From Thermococcus argininiproducens (lineage in GTDB: Archaea > Methanobacteriota_B > Thermococci > Thermococcales > Thermococcaceae): a stretch of 64,000 nucleotides of DNA. The position numbers and the translations under genes are program-made. The first letter of the stretch is position 1; each line of letters starts with the position of its first letter. Positions 52,580-62,500 of the stretch are shown here, one piece after another. The DNA is taken from assembly GCF_023746595.1 (NCBI RefSeq), contig NZ_CP080572.1, positions 1,348,530 through 1,412,529 of the forward strand, in the 5' to 3' direction. Under the pieces are notes generated by a model. It had not been told where the DNA came from. It searched no databases and worked only from the letters and a program-made list of their open reading frames with translations.

Positions 52580-53497
52580 ATGCTGATAAAAGTCTTTGTT
52601 CCAGCACATATCACGGCATTCTTCATTCCAAAGTTTCATGAGGATCCATTGTTAGCGGGCTCTTTAGGTGCGGGGATTAATTTGAATAAAGGCACAAATG
52701 TCTTTGTAAATATAGATGAAAAAGGCCTTGAGAGACGAGTGCAAATAGCTTTTGATGGAGAGCCTGTTAAAAAAGATGACGCAATAATAAGTTATTCCGT
52801 CGCAAATGAAATGATCCCCAGTGAATTCGTTGGAGAAGTTGAGATCTGGCAATATTTTGACTTTCCAAATGGTCATGGCTTTGGAAACAGCGCAGGTGGA
52901 GCCTTGGGAACGGCATTATCACTAGCATATGCATTTAAAGAGAAGACCTTCCTTCAAGCTGCTCAAATAGCCCATAAATATGAAGTACAATATAAGGGTG
53001 GATTGGGAGATGTTATAGCTCAGATCCATGGTGGGGTAGAGATAAGAGTGAAAGCTGGTGCTCCTGGGATAGGTGTAGTGGACAACATCCTTTTTGAGGG
53101 ATATAAAGTACTCGCTGTTCCATTAGGGAAATTATCTACCAGAGAGATTCTCGATAGTGAAGTCGTCGAGCTAATAAAAAAAGAGGGAGCAGTAGCATTA
53201 GAAGAAGTTTTAAAACAGCCGAGGGTTGAAATTTTAATGAACGTTGCCAGAAGATTCGCAGAAAGAACAGGTCTATTGACAGGAGACATGCTAGATATTG
53301 CTAAAGAGCTGGATAAGTGTTTGACTTTGCCTTCTTCAATGGTGATGTTGGGCAAAAGCCTTTTTGCCTTCCTAAAAGAGAATGAGATTGAAAAAACAAA
53401 GACCATGCTTGAAGAGCTTTCCATTGAAAATTATTATATCAGTGATATTTATAATCAAAAGCCTAAAGTAGAAAGATGGATGGAGGGAAGCTTATGA
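52580..53497 (+). CDS. Pantoate kinase (GHMP family)
   Basis: The 305-residue GHMP kinase starts with VFVPAHITAFFIP and GSLGAGINL, with the ATP loop PNGHGFGNSAGGALGTALSLA (~95) and GGLGDVIAQIHGG (~137). It phosphorylates pantoate in the archaeal CoA pathway (pantoate kinase plus phosphopantothenate synthetase), replacing bacterial PanC/PanK. In T. kodakarensis the homologue lies next to DNA ligase, as here, which supports the assignment. It overlaps the start of the next small gene by 4 bases. Confidence 0.92.
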   Translation: MLIKVFVPAHITAFFIPKFHEDPLLAGSLGAGINLNKGTNVFVNIDEKGLERRVQIAFDGEPVKKDDAIISYSVANEMIPSEFVGEVEIWQYFDFPNGHGFGNSAGGALGTALSLAYAFKEKTFLQAAQIAHKYEVQYKGGLGDVIAQIHGGVEIRVKAGAPGIGVVDNILFEGYKVLAVPLGKLSTREILDSEVVELIKKEGAVALEEVLKQPRVEILMNVARRFAERTGLLTGDMLDIAKELDKCLTLPSSMVMLGKSLFAFLKENEIEKTKTMLEELSIENYYISDIYNQKPKVERWMEGSL

Positions 53498-53727
53498 ACA
53501 TTCTTTATTTTACTCTCGCTATTGTGTCTCTATTTCTTGCAATATTCTTAAATAAAAGCGGACAAAGAGGAATTGGACTTATGGCCTCTGGATTTGCGGG
53601 AGGATTTGCTTTTTTGGTAGTTTTTGAGGGTAGCAGATACCCACTTTCATTAGTATTTATTAGCGGTTTCATAGCGACAGTGTTTTTTGAGTACATACGA
53701 TTTAGACCGAGGTTTGGAGAAGATTAA
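53494..53727 (+). CDS. Small membrane protein (77 aa)
   Basis: A 77-residue protein with three hydrophobic segments (~1-16, ~28-46, ~52-68) and short charged ends. GGAGGGAAGC precedes ATG 53494, which overlaps the pantoate kinase stop (ATGA). It sits between pantoate kinase and DNA ligase; no function is known. Confidence 0.7.
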   Translation: MNILYFTLAIVSLFLAIFLNKSGQRGIGLMASGFAGGFAFLVVFEGSRYPLSLVFISGFIATVFFEYIRFRPRFGED

Positions 53728-53770
53728 CCTTTTTATTTTTTAATGTAATAATGCACTATTGGTGGTGCGA

Positions 53771-55453
53771 ATGCTTTACAAAGAGTTGGCTGAGTTATAT
53801 AAAAGACTTGAAAAAACTACACTTAAAACTCTCAAAACAAAGTTTGTGTCTGATTTTCTAAAATCTGTTACAAAGCCTGAGCTTCTTGAGATAGTCCCTT
53901 ATATGATCCTTGGAAAAGTCTTTCCGGATTGGGATGAGAGAGAGCTAGGCGTTGGTGAGAAGCTTTTAATAAAAGCCGTGTCTATGGCAACAGGGATTAA
54001 GAGTGAGGAGATGGAGAATTCCATAAAAGACACCGGAGATCTTGGGGAGAGTATTGCCTTGGCCTTAAGTAAAAGAAAACAAAAAAGCTTCTTTTCTCAG
54101 CCCCTTACTTTGGAGAGAGTCTACAATACACTTGTCAAAGTTGCAGAAGCCTCAGGAGCAGGAAGTCAAGACCGAAAGCTCAAGTATCTTGCTAATCTCT
54201 TTATGGATGCCTCTCCAGAGGAAGGAAAATATCTTGCGAGAACCATTCTTGGGACAATGAGAACTGGAGTTGCGGAAGGTCTTTTGAGAGATGCTCTGGC
54301 TGATGCGTTTAAAGTAAAAGTTGAACTTGTGGAAAGGGCGTACATGCTTACGAGTGATTTTGGATTTGTGGCAAAAGTTGCAAAGCTTGAGGGCAACGAA
54401 GGGTTAGCTAAAGTAGAAATACAAGTAGGTAAGCCCATAAGGCCCATGCTGGCCCAAATGGCTGCAAATGTTAGAGAGGCCTTAATTGAGATGGGTGGTG
54501 AGGCTGAGTTTGAAATCAAATATGATGGGGCTAGAGTGCAGGTTCACAAAGACGGAGATAATGTAGTCATCTATTCAAGACGTCTTGAAAACGTTACCAA
54601 ATCGATTCCGGAAGTTGTTGAAAGAGTAAAAAAGACTCTGAAAGCTAGGAAGGCTATAGTAGAAGGAGAACTTGTTGCCGTTGGAGAAGGAGGGCGGCCC
54701 AAACCCTTCCAGTATGTGCTTAGAAGATTCAGGAGAAAGTACAATATAGAAGAAATGATAGAGAAAATCCCACTTGAACTTAACCTCTTTGACGTCCTCT
54801 ATGTAGATGGCAAAAACATGATAGATGTCCAATTTATGGAACGTAGAAAGGTTCTTGAGAAGATTGTAAATTCAAATGAATGGATAAAACCCGCAGAGAA
54901 TCTCATAACAAAGAATCCAGAAGAGGCAGAAGAGTTTTATCACAAAGCCTTAGAGTTGGGCCATGAAGGCCTTATGGCCAAGAGACTAGACTCGGTTTAT
55001 GAACCTGGTAACAGGGGCAAGAAATGGCTTAAGCTCAAGCCTACGATGGAAAACTTGGATCTGGTTATACTTGGAGCAGAATGGGGAGAGGGTAGGAGGA
55101 GTGGAGTACTCAGTTCGTTCCTTCTTGGAGCTTATGATCCCGTAAGGGGCGACTTTGTACCAGTGGGTAAGGTAGGAAGTGGGTTCACTGATGAAGATTT
55201 AATAGAATTTACGAAAATGCTTAAGCCCCTTATAAAGAAAGAACATGGCAAGGAAGTGGAATTGGAACCTAAGGTAGTTATAGAAGTAGCCTATCAAGAG
55301 ATACAGAAGAGTCCTAAATACGAAAGCGGTTTTGCGCTTAGGTTCCCACGATATATTTCTCTGAGAGAAGATAAAGGGCCAGAAGATGCAGATACTATCC
55401 AGAGAGTAGCTGAGTTATATCAGTTCCAAGAGAGGATGAAAGGAGGTAAATGA
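53771..55453 (+). CDS. lig: ATP-dependent DNA ligase
   Basis: The 560-residue ligase has the archaeal three-domain form: N-terminal DNA-binding (~1-215), adenylation domain with nucleophile Lys in [14 protein letters not shown] (~248) and motifs [36 protein letters not shown] (~415), then the C-terminal OB domain. It seals nicks in replication and repair. ATG 53771 is chosen for GGTGGTG upstream; earlier in-frame TTG/GTG codons lack a site. It is the last gene before the tRNA pair and the island. Confidence 0.96.
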   Translation: MLYKELAELYKRLEKTTLKTLKTKFVSDFLKSVTKPELLEIVPYMILGKVFPDWDERELGVGEKLLIKAVSMATGIKSEEMENSIKDTGDLGESIALALSKRKQKSFFSQPLTLERVYNTLVKVAEASGAGSQDRKLKYLANLFMDASPEEGKYLARTILGTMRTGVAEGLLRDALADAFKVKVELVERAYMLTSDFGFVAKVAKLEGNEGLAKVEIQVGKPIRPMLAQMAANVREALIEMGGEAEFEIKYDGARVQVHKDGDNVVIYSRRLENVTKSIPEVVERVKKTLKARKAIVEGELVAVGEGGRPKPFQYVLRRFRRKYNIEEMIEKIPLELNLFDVLYVDGKNMIDVQFMERRKVLEKIVNSNEWIKPAENLITKNPEEAEEFYHKALELGHEGLMAKRLDSVYEPGNRGKKWLKLKPTMENLDLVILGAEWGEGRRSGVLSSFLLGAYDPVRGDFVPVGKVGSGFTDEDLIEFTKMLKPLIKKEHGKEVELEPKVVIEVAYQEIQKSPKYESGFALRFPRYISLREDKGPEDADTIQRVAELYQFQERMKGGK

Positions 55454-55636
55454 TAAATTCCCCACTTTCCTTTTTAAAGTGGTTGACCTTTCTCATCGTC
55501 AAGCAATGCTATGGAAGAATTGAATATAGTGGTGCTCACTAAAAGGGAGTTTAATAAAGGAGTGTTTCACTGCATTGGAATACAAGCGTAAAGTTTTTAA
55601 ACTCATTTTGGGGATACGTATCTGGACAGACGGAGT

Positions 55637-55714
<78 letters not shown>

Positions 55715-55727
55715 CAACTTTTCGGGC

Positions 55728-55805
55728 GGGCCCGTGGTCTAGACTGGTTATGACGCCACCCTGACGAGGTGGAGGTCCGGGGTTCGAATCCCCGCGGGCC
55801 CACCA
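55728..55805 (+). tRNA. tRNA-Val (GAC anticodon)
   Basis: Cloverleaf with acceptor GGGCCCG/CGGGCCC, anticodon arm CCACC-CTGACGA-GGTGG giving GAC (Val), T arm GGGG-TTCGAAT-CCCC, and encoded CCA (803-805). Its 3' half is also the tail of a minus-strand frame that looks like an integrase fragment, so this gene is the likely insertion site of the element to its right. Confidence 0.95.
55748..55805. other. Putative attachment site in the 3' part of tRNA-Val
   Basis: The region shared by the tRNA 3' half and the integrase-like frame is the expected att core. The exact borders cannot be set because the second copy would lie outside the window. Confidence 0.45.
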
Positions 55806-56076
55806 ATTCTATGATAACCATCAAAAACAGCTTCTTTCAGTAATGTCAATTCTAACATCCTTACTCTGTCTTCTAACTCTCTTATTCTGTCTTCAATATT
55901 TCTCGAATTATTATTAAGTTGTACAACTTCTTGTACAACTCGGGTGTCCCCATCCTAGTCCTGAACTCAATTTCAACTTCCTTACCAATTAGCCACTCGA
56001 ACTCCCTAGGTAATCTTAAAACAGGGTATCTAAATCCATCTTTACTTTTACTACTGCCAATCTTTCTTCTTTTCAT
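55748..56076 (-). pseudogene. Frameshifted integrase N-terminal fragment, int(N)-like, running into tRNA-Val
   Basis: The frame starts at ATG 56076 (GGTGATTACC upstream) and encodes MKRRKIGSSKSKDGFRYPVL then LRLPREFEWLIGKEVEIEF, ending in an early stop at 55882. In the -1 frame the text continues as a coiled coil (RNIEDRIRELEDRVRMLELT) and then GGPAGIRTPDLHLVRVAS, stopping at 55748 inside tRNA-Val. Joining the two frames gives a protein of ~108 residues. In SSV-type integration the integrase gene is split and the N-terminal part ends antisense in the tRNA gene, exactly as seen. The indel is near the CCC/GGGG runs at 55935-55950. The alternative is an intact 64-residue unknown protein. Confidence 0.6.
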
Positions 56077-56512
56077 GGTAATCACCATTAGAAGATCTAA
56101 TTGTCATAATAATATCGTCTATGTTATTTATATCTCCCATATTGGCATACCCAAAAGTTATTAAAGTTTTGTTTAAGGCTCTACTTGCTTTTTCAATTAG
56201 GTTAAGGTACGTTTTTCTAGCACCACCTTTGTAATAAATAACAATATCAAAACCATTTAGGACCTCAATAACTTGTGACATTAGTTGATTAGCTTTTTCT
56301 TCAGTTAGTAGTTCATCGTAAGGTTTCAAAATTTTTTCAGAATGTACTAATCCATATTTTGCACTTAATATGTAAAAAGGATAGGTTAACTGCTTGGATT
56401 TTTTATATAGGTATCTAATCCTAGAAGATTTATACAGTTTCCATGCAGGACTTGGAATGTTCTCTTTTTTTGAACCACATGCTGTAATAACTACGATTTT
56501 TTGAGGGTTCAT
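56051..56512 (-). CDS. Small ArcS/YaaA-like protein (DUF6884 type)
   Basis: This 153-residue protein has VVITACGSKKENIPSPAWKLY (~6), FYILSAKYGLVHSEKILKPYDE (~43) and a late IVIYYKGGARKTYL (~88). These match what I know as DUF6884, a small family frequent in phages and defence regions. The Cys-x-Ser-Lys-Lys and Ser-x-x-x-Gly-Leu-Val segments mirror the PCSxxKP and SEPFGLIP segments of the ArcS-like neighbour, so both may share a fold and act on the same base. ATG 56512 (GGAAGTGA upstream) is favoured over ATG 56527. Its last 26 bases overlap the int(N) fragment. Confidence 0.72.
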   Translation of the reverse strand: MNPQKIVVITACGSKKENIPSPAWKLYKSSRIRYLYKKSKQLTYPFYILSAKYGLVHSEKILKPYDELLTEEKANQLMSQVIEVLNGFDIVIYYKGGARKTYLNLIEKASRALNKTLITFGYANMGDINNIDDIIMTIRSSNGDYHEKKKDWQ

Positions 56513-56533
56513 GGTATTCACTTCCATTCAAAC

Positions 56534-57580
56534 TTATAATACTGGCAACGTTTTTTGTTTTTTCTTTTCGTAGATATATCGCAGAACTAGTTTATAAGGG
56601 GGTTTATTTTTAAGAATACTCTTAACATATTCCTCATAGGATCCCTCTTCCATTTTTTCTCTTATTTTTTGAATTTCTCTTTGATATATCCAAGCATTGT
56701 GAATTGCTCGTAGGGTGAATTTTTCTTTTAATCCTTTGATGCCATATTCTTTACAAATAGGACAAGTGTATTTGTTAAATATTTCTATTTCTTCGGGAGA
56801 GAGATTCCGATATCTCTTACTTTTTTGTTTTCCTGTGATGTATCGATCTCCAATGCCGGGTAATTGGATTGCTCCAAATGCTGCTTTTGATCTCCATGAA
56901 GAACTATCAACTGAATCTGCTCCAGCTAGAAACATTAAATGCATTGTTAAAGAGCTTCCAACTCCAAAAACATGAATTTTTCTTTCTGGGATAATTCCCT
57001 TTATTGCCATAATTACATCAATAATCTTGTAAAGACCTCCTTTTACACCCTTTGTGTTTCTAGCTAGCGGGACTAAACTACCCACACCGTAAATATCAAA
57101 CTCTCCTATTTTTTCAAGTTGACTAATATACCATTTTAATGACGACTTATCATATCCGTGAATCACAGGTACCAAAACTGGATTCCTCGTACCCTTTGTT
57201 TCTACCATTATTTTTACATTTTCTAGACTTTTTTCTTGTCTTTTTCTAACTATTGTTTTTGGTAGAGTTGGAAAAATTGGATGGTCTAAAGTTACTGCAA
57301 AATTTGGTTTAAGGCGTTCATAAAATTCTACAAGCTCTATTGGGGAGAGAGGAACTTCGTTATGCTTCATAAACAGAAACCCGCCAGAATCTATAGTTAT
57401 GTAACCCTTAAACTCTAGGTATCTATGGATTTTATATTTTTCCATTTTTTCTCTAATTTTAGGCTTTTTTAAGATTTCATAAGCATTTAACATTATTCCC
57501 TCAACATCGAAATACTTCCAAGGTTCTGGAACACCATTGGCTGTTTGTGTCAACCAAAGAAATGGAAGATTAAGTTTCAT
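56534..57580 (-). CDS. TGT-family base exchanger, DpdA-like (putative DNA 7-deazaguanine inserter)
   Basis: A 348-residue member of the tRNA-guanine transglycosylase fold. Visible marks: TIDSGGFLFM (~57, the general-acid Asp segment), RPNFAVTLDHP, GVGSLVP (~180), and GADSVDSSSW (~233), where the Asp corresponds to the catalytic nucleophile. A CPIC pair and a downstream His (RAIHNAW) retain part of the zinc site, but the first Cys of the usual CxCxxC is Tyr. It lacks the C-terminal domains of archaeal tRNA-TGT (which is ~580 residues), as DNA-directed DpdA proteins do. It would exchange guanine for preQ0 in DNA or an RNA. GAGGGTGA precedes ATG 57580; it overlaps the ArcS-like gene by 11 bases. 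Confidence 0.82.
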   Translation of the reverse strand: MKLNLPFLWLTQTANGVPEPWKYFDVEGIMLNAYEILKKPKIREKMEKYKIHRYLEFKGYITIDSGGFLFMKHNEVPLSPIELVEFYERLKPNFAVTLDHPIFPTLPKTIVRKRQEKSLENVKIMVETKGTRNPVLVPVIHGYDKSSLKWYISQLEKIGEFDIYGVGSLVPLARNTKGVKGGLYKIIDVIMAIKGIIPERKIHVFGVGSSLTMHLMFLAGADSVDSSSWRSKAAFGAIQLPGIGDRYITGKQKSKRYRNLSPEEIEIFNKYTCPICKEYGIKGLKEKFTLRAIHNAWIYQREIQKIREKMEEGSYEEYVKSILKNKPPYKLVLRYIYEKKKQKTLPVL

Positions 57581-58367
57581 TGAGTATCACCCTCTTTATT
57601 GCCCTCTTAAGATATTGCCTCAAATACTCCTGAGCTTCTGGATGTGCAACTCCATACATGTCCCAAGCAAATCTTCCATGAGTGCTGACAATCTTTTTCA
57701 CAAGGTTCTTTGGAGGAAGAATTTTTACTTTAACTCCTGAGATTTTAGATGCTAATTCTATCATTCTGCAATGAGTATGATCATCCTTTTTCGTTAGACT
57801 TGAAGAATACGTCCTAACAAATGCTATTCTTACTTTGTAGATATCTTTGGTCTTTTTTAAATACTGTGCTACATTTTTAGCAATAATTTCAATGCTTTTA
57901 TCCAAGTATTCTTTTTCATAAGATAATCCGTGACGTTTAACCCACCACTCAAATAATCCTGGCACGTCGTACCATTCATCATCCCAGTTGTATCCGTCTC
58001 CTTTTTTTCCATAGAAATCTTCAGGGATAAGACCAAATGGCTCAGATATTGTGACTAAGTGAATATAATTCCTATATTCTGAGAATTCTTTCAATGTTTC
58101 AAATAATGCCTTATATGATCGGGATTCCCAAAATGGCTTTATTGTAGAGCAAGGATAAAGTAATAAGATCTTTTTGGATGAATTTGGATAGTAGTGGTTT
58201 CCTACAATCTTAAACCAATTTTTAATCCTTTCACTCGTTAATAAAAGATTATAAACTTCTCTAGGTGTATATGCACATAATTCTGGAAGTATCTGTACGT
58301 TCTTTCCCTTCTTTTTAGAAAGTGTAAGATAAAGCTCTTCTTTCTTTGTACTTTGTCGTGATTTCAT
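57570..58367 (-). CDS. ArcS-core (DUF5591)-like protein
   Basis: This 265-residue protein has LLLYPCSTIKPFWESRSY (~64), the Pro-Cys-Ser-x-x-Lys-Pro motif of archaeosine synthase ArcS, followed by VTISEPFGLIPEDFY (~109) and EWYDVPGLFEWW (~130), matching the ArcS SxPLGxVPxEL and YDxPVTGHW blocks. In Thermococcus, ArcS adds lysine to preQ0 in tRNA and the radical SAM enzyme RaSEA completes archaeosine. Here the N-terminal TGT and the PUA domains of full ArcS are absent. It probably modifies the base placed by the adjacent DpdA-like enzyme. ATG 58367 follows GGAGGG at 7 bases. Confidence 0.8.
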   Translation of the reverse strand: MKSRQSTKKEELYLTLSKKKGKNVQILPELCAYTPREVYNLLLTSERIKNWFKIVGNHYYPNSSKKILLLYPCSTIKPFWESRSYKALFETLKEFSEYRNYIHLVTISEPFGLIPEDFYGKKGDGYNWDDEWYDVPGLFEWWVKRHGLSYEKEYLDKSIEIIAKNVAQYLKKTKDIYKVRIAFVRTYSSSLTKKDDHTHCRMIELASKISGVKVKILPPKNLVKKIVSTHGRFAWDMYGVAHPEAQEYLRQYLKRAIKRVILNET

Positions 58368-58378
58368 TAAAATCCCTC

Positions 58379-59476
58379 CTATCTTATCCATAATTTGAAT
58401 AATGGATTTTCCGTTGACTCCTTGGTTAATATCTCATCATACAAAACTTGAGCACATCCCTCCTTTATTGTGCATTTTTCATGTGCTAGCAAGGCCGGTA
58501 ATGGTAACCCATGTCCAGGCAATATCCAAAATGTCAAAGCATTTAACAAATCAGTAAATTCTCTCTTGTTGATTTTATTGTCTAATTGGGCTATATCCAC
58601 TCTAAGAATCGAAGAAAATGCGTCCTTTTGATAAAAGAAGGAGTATATATGGATTCCTTTCTGATAGTATTTTCTATACATATCATCTGTATTGATTTTA
58701 TCTTGTACAAACGGCTCAGTATATAAAGGACCATAAAAATTATTCTGTGTTCTATATTGTTTGAAAAGACTCCCTACGAGATATAAGTCATTATGAAAAA
58801 TGCTTAAATTTGTGTCAAATATCTTTTCTAAGTAATAAACAAACTGTCTGTCTCGTATTCTTTTCATGCATCCTACTAAAATATGTCCATGTATTATCCC
58901 GTTTTTTATAGCATCTACTCTGACTTCTGTGTAATGACTTGGATCTAAATATGGATTTTCACTCATTACCGGAGGATCCACTATAGGCCCATCTAAAAAT
59001 ATGTACGAACTCTCGGGGGTTTTAGAGACAAATTTGTCAATTTCATCGGTTTCTAACCCCAACATAAGATACGAAGCGTATTTCTTTGCTTGAGATTCAT
59101 CAATAGCTTCTATTGTTTCAATTGTTGCGAAATATTTGATCGTGGGTTTTTTCGATAGATAATCTTCAAAGTATATTGTGACTGAACTCAGAGGAACATA
59201 CCATTTACCTCCTAATCCTCCGACAACTTGAAAACTACCATCTATCCCTGTAGCCATAGATAACCTTGGAGGCGAAAATTCTTTTTCTATTGAGAAGACC
59301 AAGTCTTGCTGAGCAAGAAGTTTCTTGGAGTTTTCATCTAACTTGTCAAATAACCTTTTACTTTCGGAACTTAACTCTTTGGCTCTTTGGATTAATTGAA
59401 CTAGTATCTCGCCCTCAGTTAATCTAAATTCTAATTGCTTCTTTTTTTCTAATATTTGTTTATAAAGCTCTTCCAT
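58379..59476 (-). CDS. NurA-like nuclease
   Basis: The 365-residue protein begins with a coiled coil (~1-60), then the NurA core: MATGIDGSFQVVGG (~77, with the metal-binding Asp), VPLSSVTIYF, and SYIFLDGPIVDPP (~160), and a late segment RVDIAQLDNKINKREFTDLLNAL (~300). NurA enzymes are Mn-dependent 5'-3' nucleases that normally pair with the HerA helicase in break repair; here neither HerA, Mre11 nor Rad50 is adjacent. The giant ATPase upstream may be the partner instead. The start is uncertain (ATG 59476 with GAGTGAT, or ATG 59482). Confidence 0.78.
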   Translation of the reverse strand: MEELYKQILEKKKQLEFRLTEGEILVQLIQRAKELSSESKRLFDKLDENSKKLLAQQDLVFSIEKEFSPPRLSMATGIDGSFQVVGGLGGKWYVPLSSVTIYFEDYLSKKPTIKYFATIETIEAIDESQAKKYASYLMLGLETDEIDKFVSKTPESSYIFLDGPIVDPPVMSENPYLDPSHYTEVRVDAIKNGIIHGHILVGCMKRIRDRQFVYYLEKIFDTNLSIFHNDLYLVGSLFKQYRTQNNFYGPLYTEPFVQDKINTDDMYRKYYQKGIHIYSFFYQKDAFSSILRVDIAQLDNKINKREFTDLLNALTFWILPGHGLPLPALLAHEKCTIKEGCAQVLYDEILTKESTENPLFKLWIR

Positions 59477-59501
59477 TTTCATCACTCAAACGGCTTTGAT
59501 T

Positions 59502-62500
59502 TTAGATATATGGTACAATAACTTTCTTTTCTAGTATCAACCTCATCAAGATTTTTTCTATTTCCTTTTCATCATATTTACCTAGTTTTTCTTTAAGCAA
59601 TCCAAGAAACCTCGTTAGCTCTACTGGTGCAGGATTTTGTTTTTTAGCTTCTATATATGTGATAAATATTTCCAGCTCTTCATCGGATAAGTGTCTTTTT
59701 ATAATCTCTCTCGCTTTAGTTACTAAACTATCCTCCTTCTTGAATAGCATACAAAGTCTTTTGTAATCCTCTGTTTCGAATGCTTTATCGAATTCATTTT
59801 TAATATATTCAAATTCTGTTTCTAATTCTATAGAGCTTTCGTTCAATTTTTTGATAGTCTCAATCAAATCCAAAATTAGACTTTGTCTTGGCAGTATGTA
59901 TTTGTCAAAAATTTGTTTGTGAATGTTCTGATATAAATCGTTCATTTTAGAGTTAATTTCAATTATATTCTTTTTCTCCGACTCTAAAGCTTTAACATAG
60001 TCATTAAGCTTCTGCAAAATTATAGTAAGAATTTCCTTTCTCGTTGGGACATTCTCAATCTTGTATTTCAAATCCCTAATTATATCCTCTCGAATATTTG
60101 AGGTATCGCTCTTCTCTAATTCACGTGTTTTTATTTCAATACGGGCCACGAAGTCACTAACAAATTTTTCAATTTCTTGACAAGTCTTGAGCTTTTCAAC
60201 TATAGTATTTTTTCTTGCAATAGTAGAACTCTTTAACTCTTCTATTTTTTGTTCTAGCGTGAATATGCCCTTAAGGGCATTATCGATTAATTTCGTTAGT
60301 TCTATGAGTTCATGGATATTTAATTGATATTTCCACTGATTGATATCAACTTCCAAGTCATCGAGTGAGATATATTCTTCTCTGGAAGGCTTAATCTTTA
60401 AGGATGATACTGTAGGCAGATATTCGCTTAAGAACTCGAAATATGTGTTTGAAATCCGTTTTTTAGTTTGATTGGATAACCTATTTAAATCTAGGGCTTG
60501 CTCTAATACCTTGTTTATTGTCGTGTTTATATTTTCTATCTTCTCAAATGCTACTGGTCGGTTTATCTCATAACTGGCTGGATTATTATAAAGCAGCTTA
60601 TACAATGCTTGAGCATCTAATGGTGATTTTATGCCATACATAAATTGCCCAATTAATTCATAAAGTTTATAGAGTTTATAATTATAGAACAACCTATCAC
60701 TAGCTCCGCTCCACTTATAGTAGAATGGGAATTTACTTTTGGCATCATGCTTTTTTATGACTAATGAATTCCATAGATCTTCGATTTGATTTTCATATGT
60801 TTCTTTATCATATTCAAAATCATACAACGTTTTGGTATTAATACAGAGGTATTGTAAAGCGGTTATTTCCTTTAAATTCACAGCAACAGGCTTTTCAAAT
60901 ACATATTCATTTACATTACTTTGGAGTTTCTCTTGAAGGGTCTTGCCTTCTTCTAGAATTCTTTCTAGCTGACTTGATAGTTTTTTGAACTTCTCTCTGG
61001 TCTTGATCAAATATTCTTTATAAATTCCTCTTCTTTTGTGACTATCGTCCTCATATAACTTGAGAAGCTCATTTATAACTTTTAAATACACCATTGCTAT
61101 CATATGTTCATCTTCTCTACTAATCCTAGAGAGCTTTTCACTGGCACTCTTCAAAAATATTGAGGTTAATGTCTCGAAAAATGAGGGCAAGTGTTTAGCT
61201 CTGTACCCTCTTTCTTTGCCATCAACAAAATAACCCAATTTACGAATAAGCTCATCATCTTTTTCTTTAAGTTTTTTAAGATACTCCTGTAATTCAGCAT
61301 ATTTTTTTTCTAACTCCCCTACGGATAATAATCGTACAAAACCATGATCTTCACAATCTGTAAGTAATCCTTTTTCTTTCATTATTTCAATGACAAAATC
61401 TAATGTCGATGGCTCTGGAGAAATAAAGTACTCCTTCAATAATTCAATACTAATTTTGTTTGTTTCTGATCCTCTATTGTATCTTTCTATAAATGATTCG
61501 ATAATTTTCTCTACAGGAGTCTTGAGGATAACTTTATATAAATTATTCCTTTCCTTTAGTAAATATCCGTTCTCTGCTAATATTTCTGCTCTTTTCTTCA
61601 ATTCCTTTTCACTTTCTATGTCATCTCCTAATAAGATGCCTTTTTGACCATAGAAATACCATTCCTTAATGTAGTTATTTGCAAATTCTAAAACTTCCTC
61701 TGAGGTAACACATTTCTTTATGGCATCAGGGAACACTAAGAAGTATCTTAGACCACTTATAAGTTCTTTTTCGGAGTAGATCTTAGATTTTTTCTCATGC
61801 TCAATTTTCAGTTGTCTTTGTAGGGGACGTATAACAATCATTTTTTCTTCCAGCATCTTGAAAATACGCTCTTTGTCAATTCTGAACTCTTTTCGCAATG
61901 TATCTAGTATGTTAAGGAACTTTAGTATGTCTATTCTAATCTCTTCATCATAACCCATTCCCTTATTGAATACGTCCAAGAATTTTTCTTGAATATTCCA
62001 AAGACTTCCAAATCCTCCGTACTCTAGTAAAAGGCCAACACTTGCTAACTGAAGGCGAACAAGTTGATTTGGGAGAGGGATATAGAAAGGAATTGCAAAA
62101 TATTCATCATATAGCTTATCAAGTTTCTTCTGAGCAGATTGTTGGATATTGCCATAATAGGCGATAACAACGATATGAGGAATAAAACCTTTTTCTCTCC
62201 GTAGTTTGCGTAGATAAAGTTCTAAGCTTTCAATGTGATCCTCTGTGACATTTGCAGTAACTGTGCTAAAAACGACTTTTATTGGTATTTTCCTATTTGC
62301 ATATTTAACGCTAAACTTTGTAGCTTTTATACTAATATTATTAAAAGACGATGAGCCATATATCGGAATTGCTTCTTCAAGTCTAAAGTCATCTCTTATA
62401 AACAAACTAAATATCCCTCTAAACAAAAATTCAGGATTTGACTCCTGTAGGGATTTCCTCCAGATTTTAAATCTAAGATCTCTATCCTTCACAAATTCGA

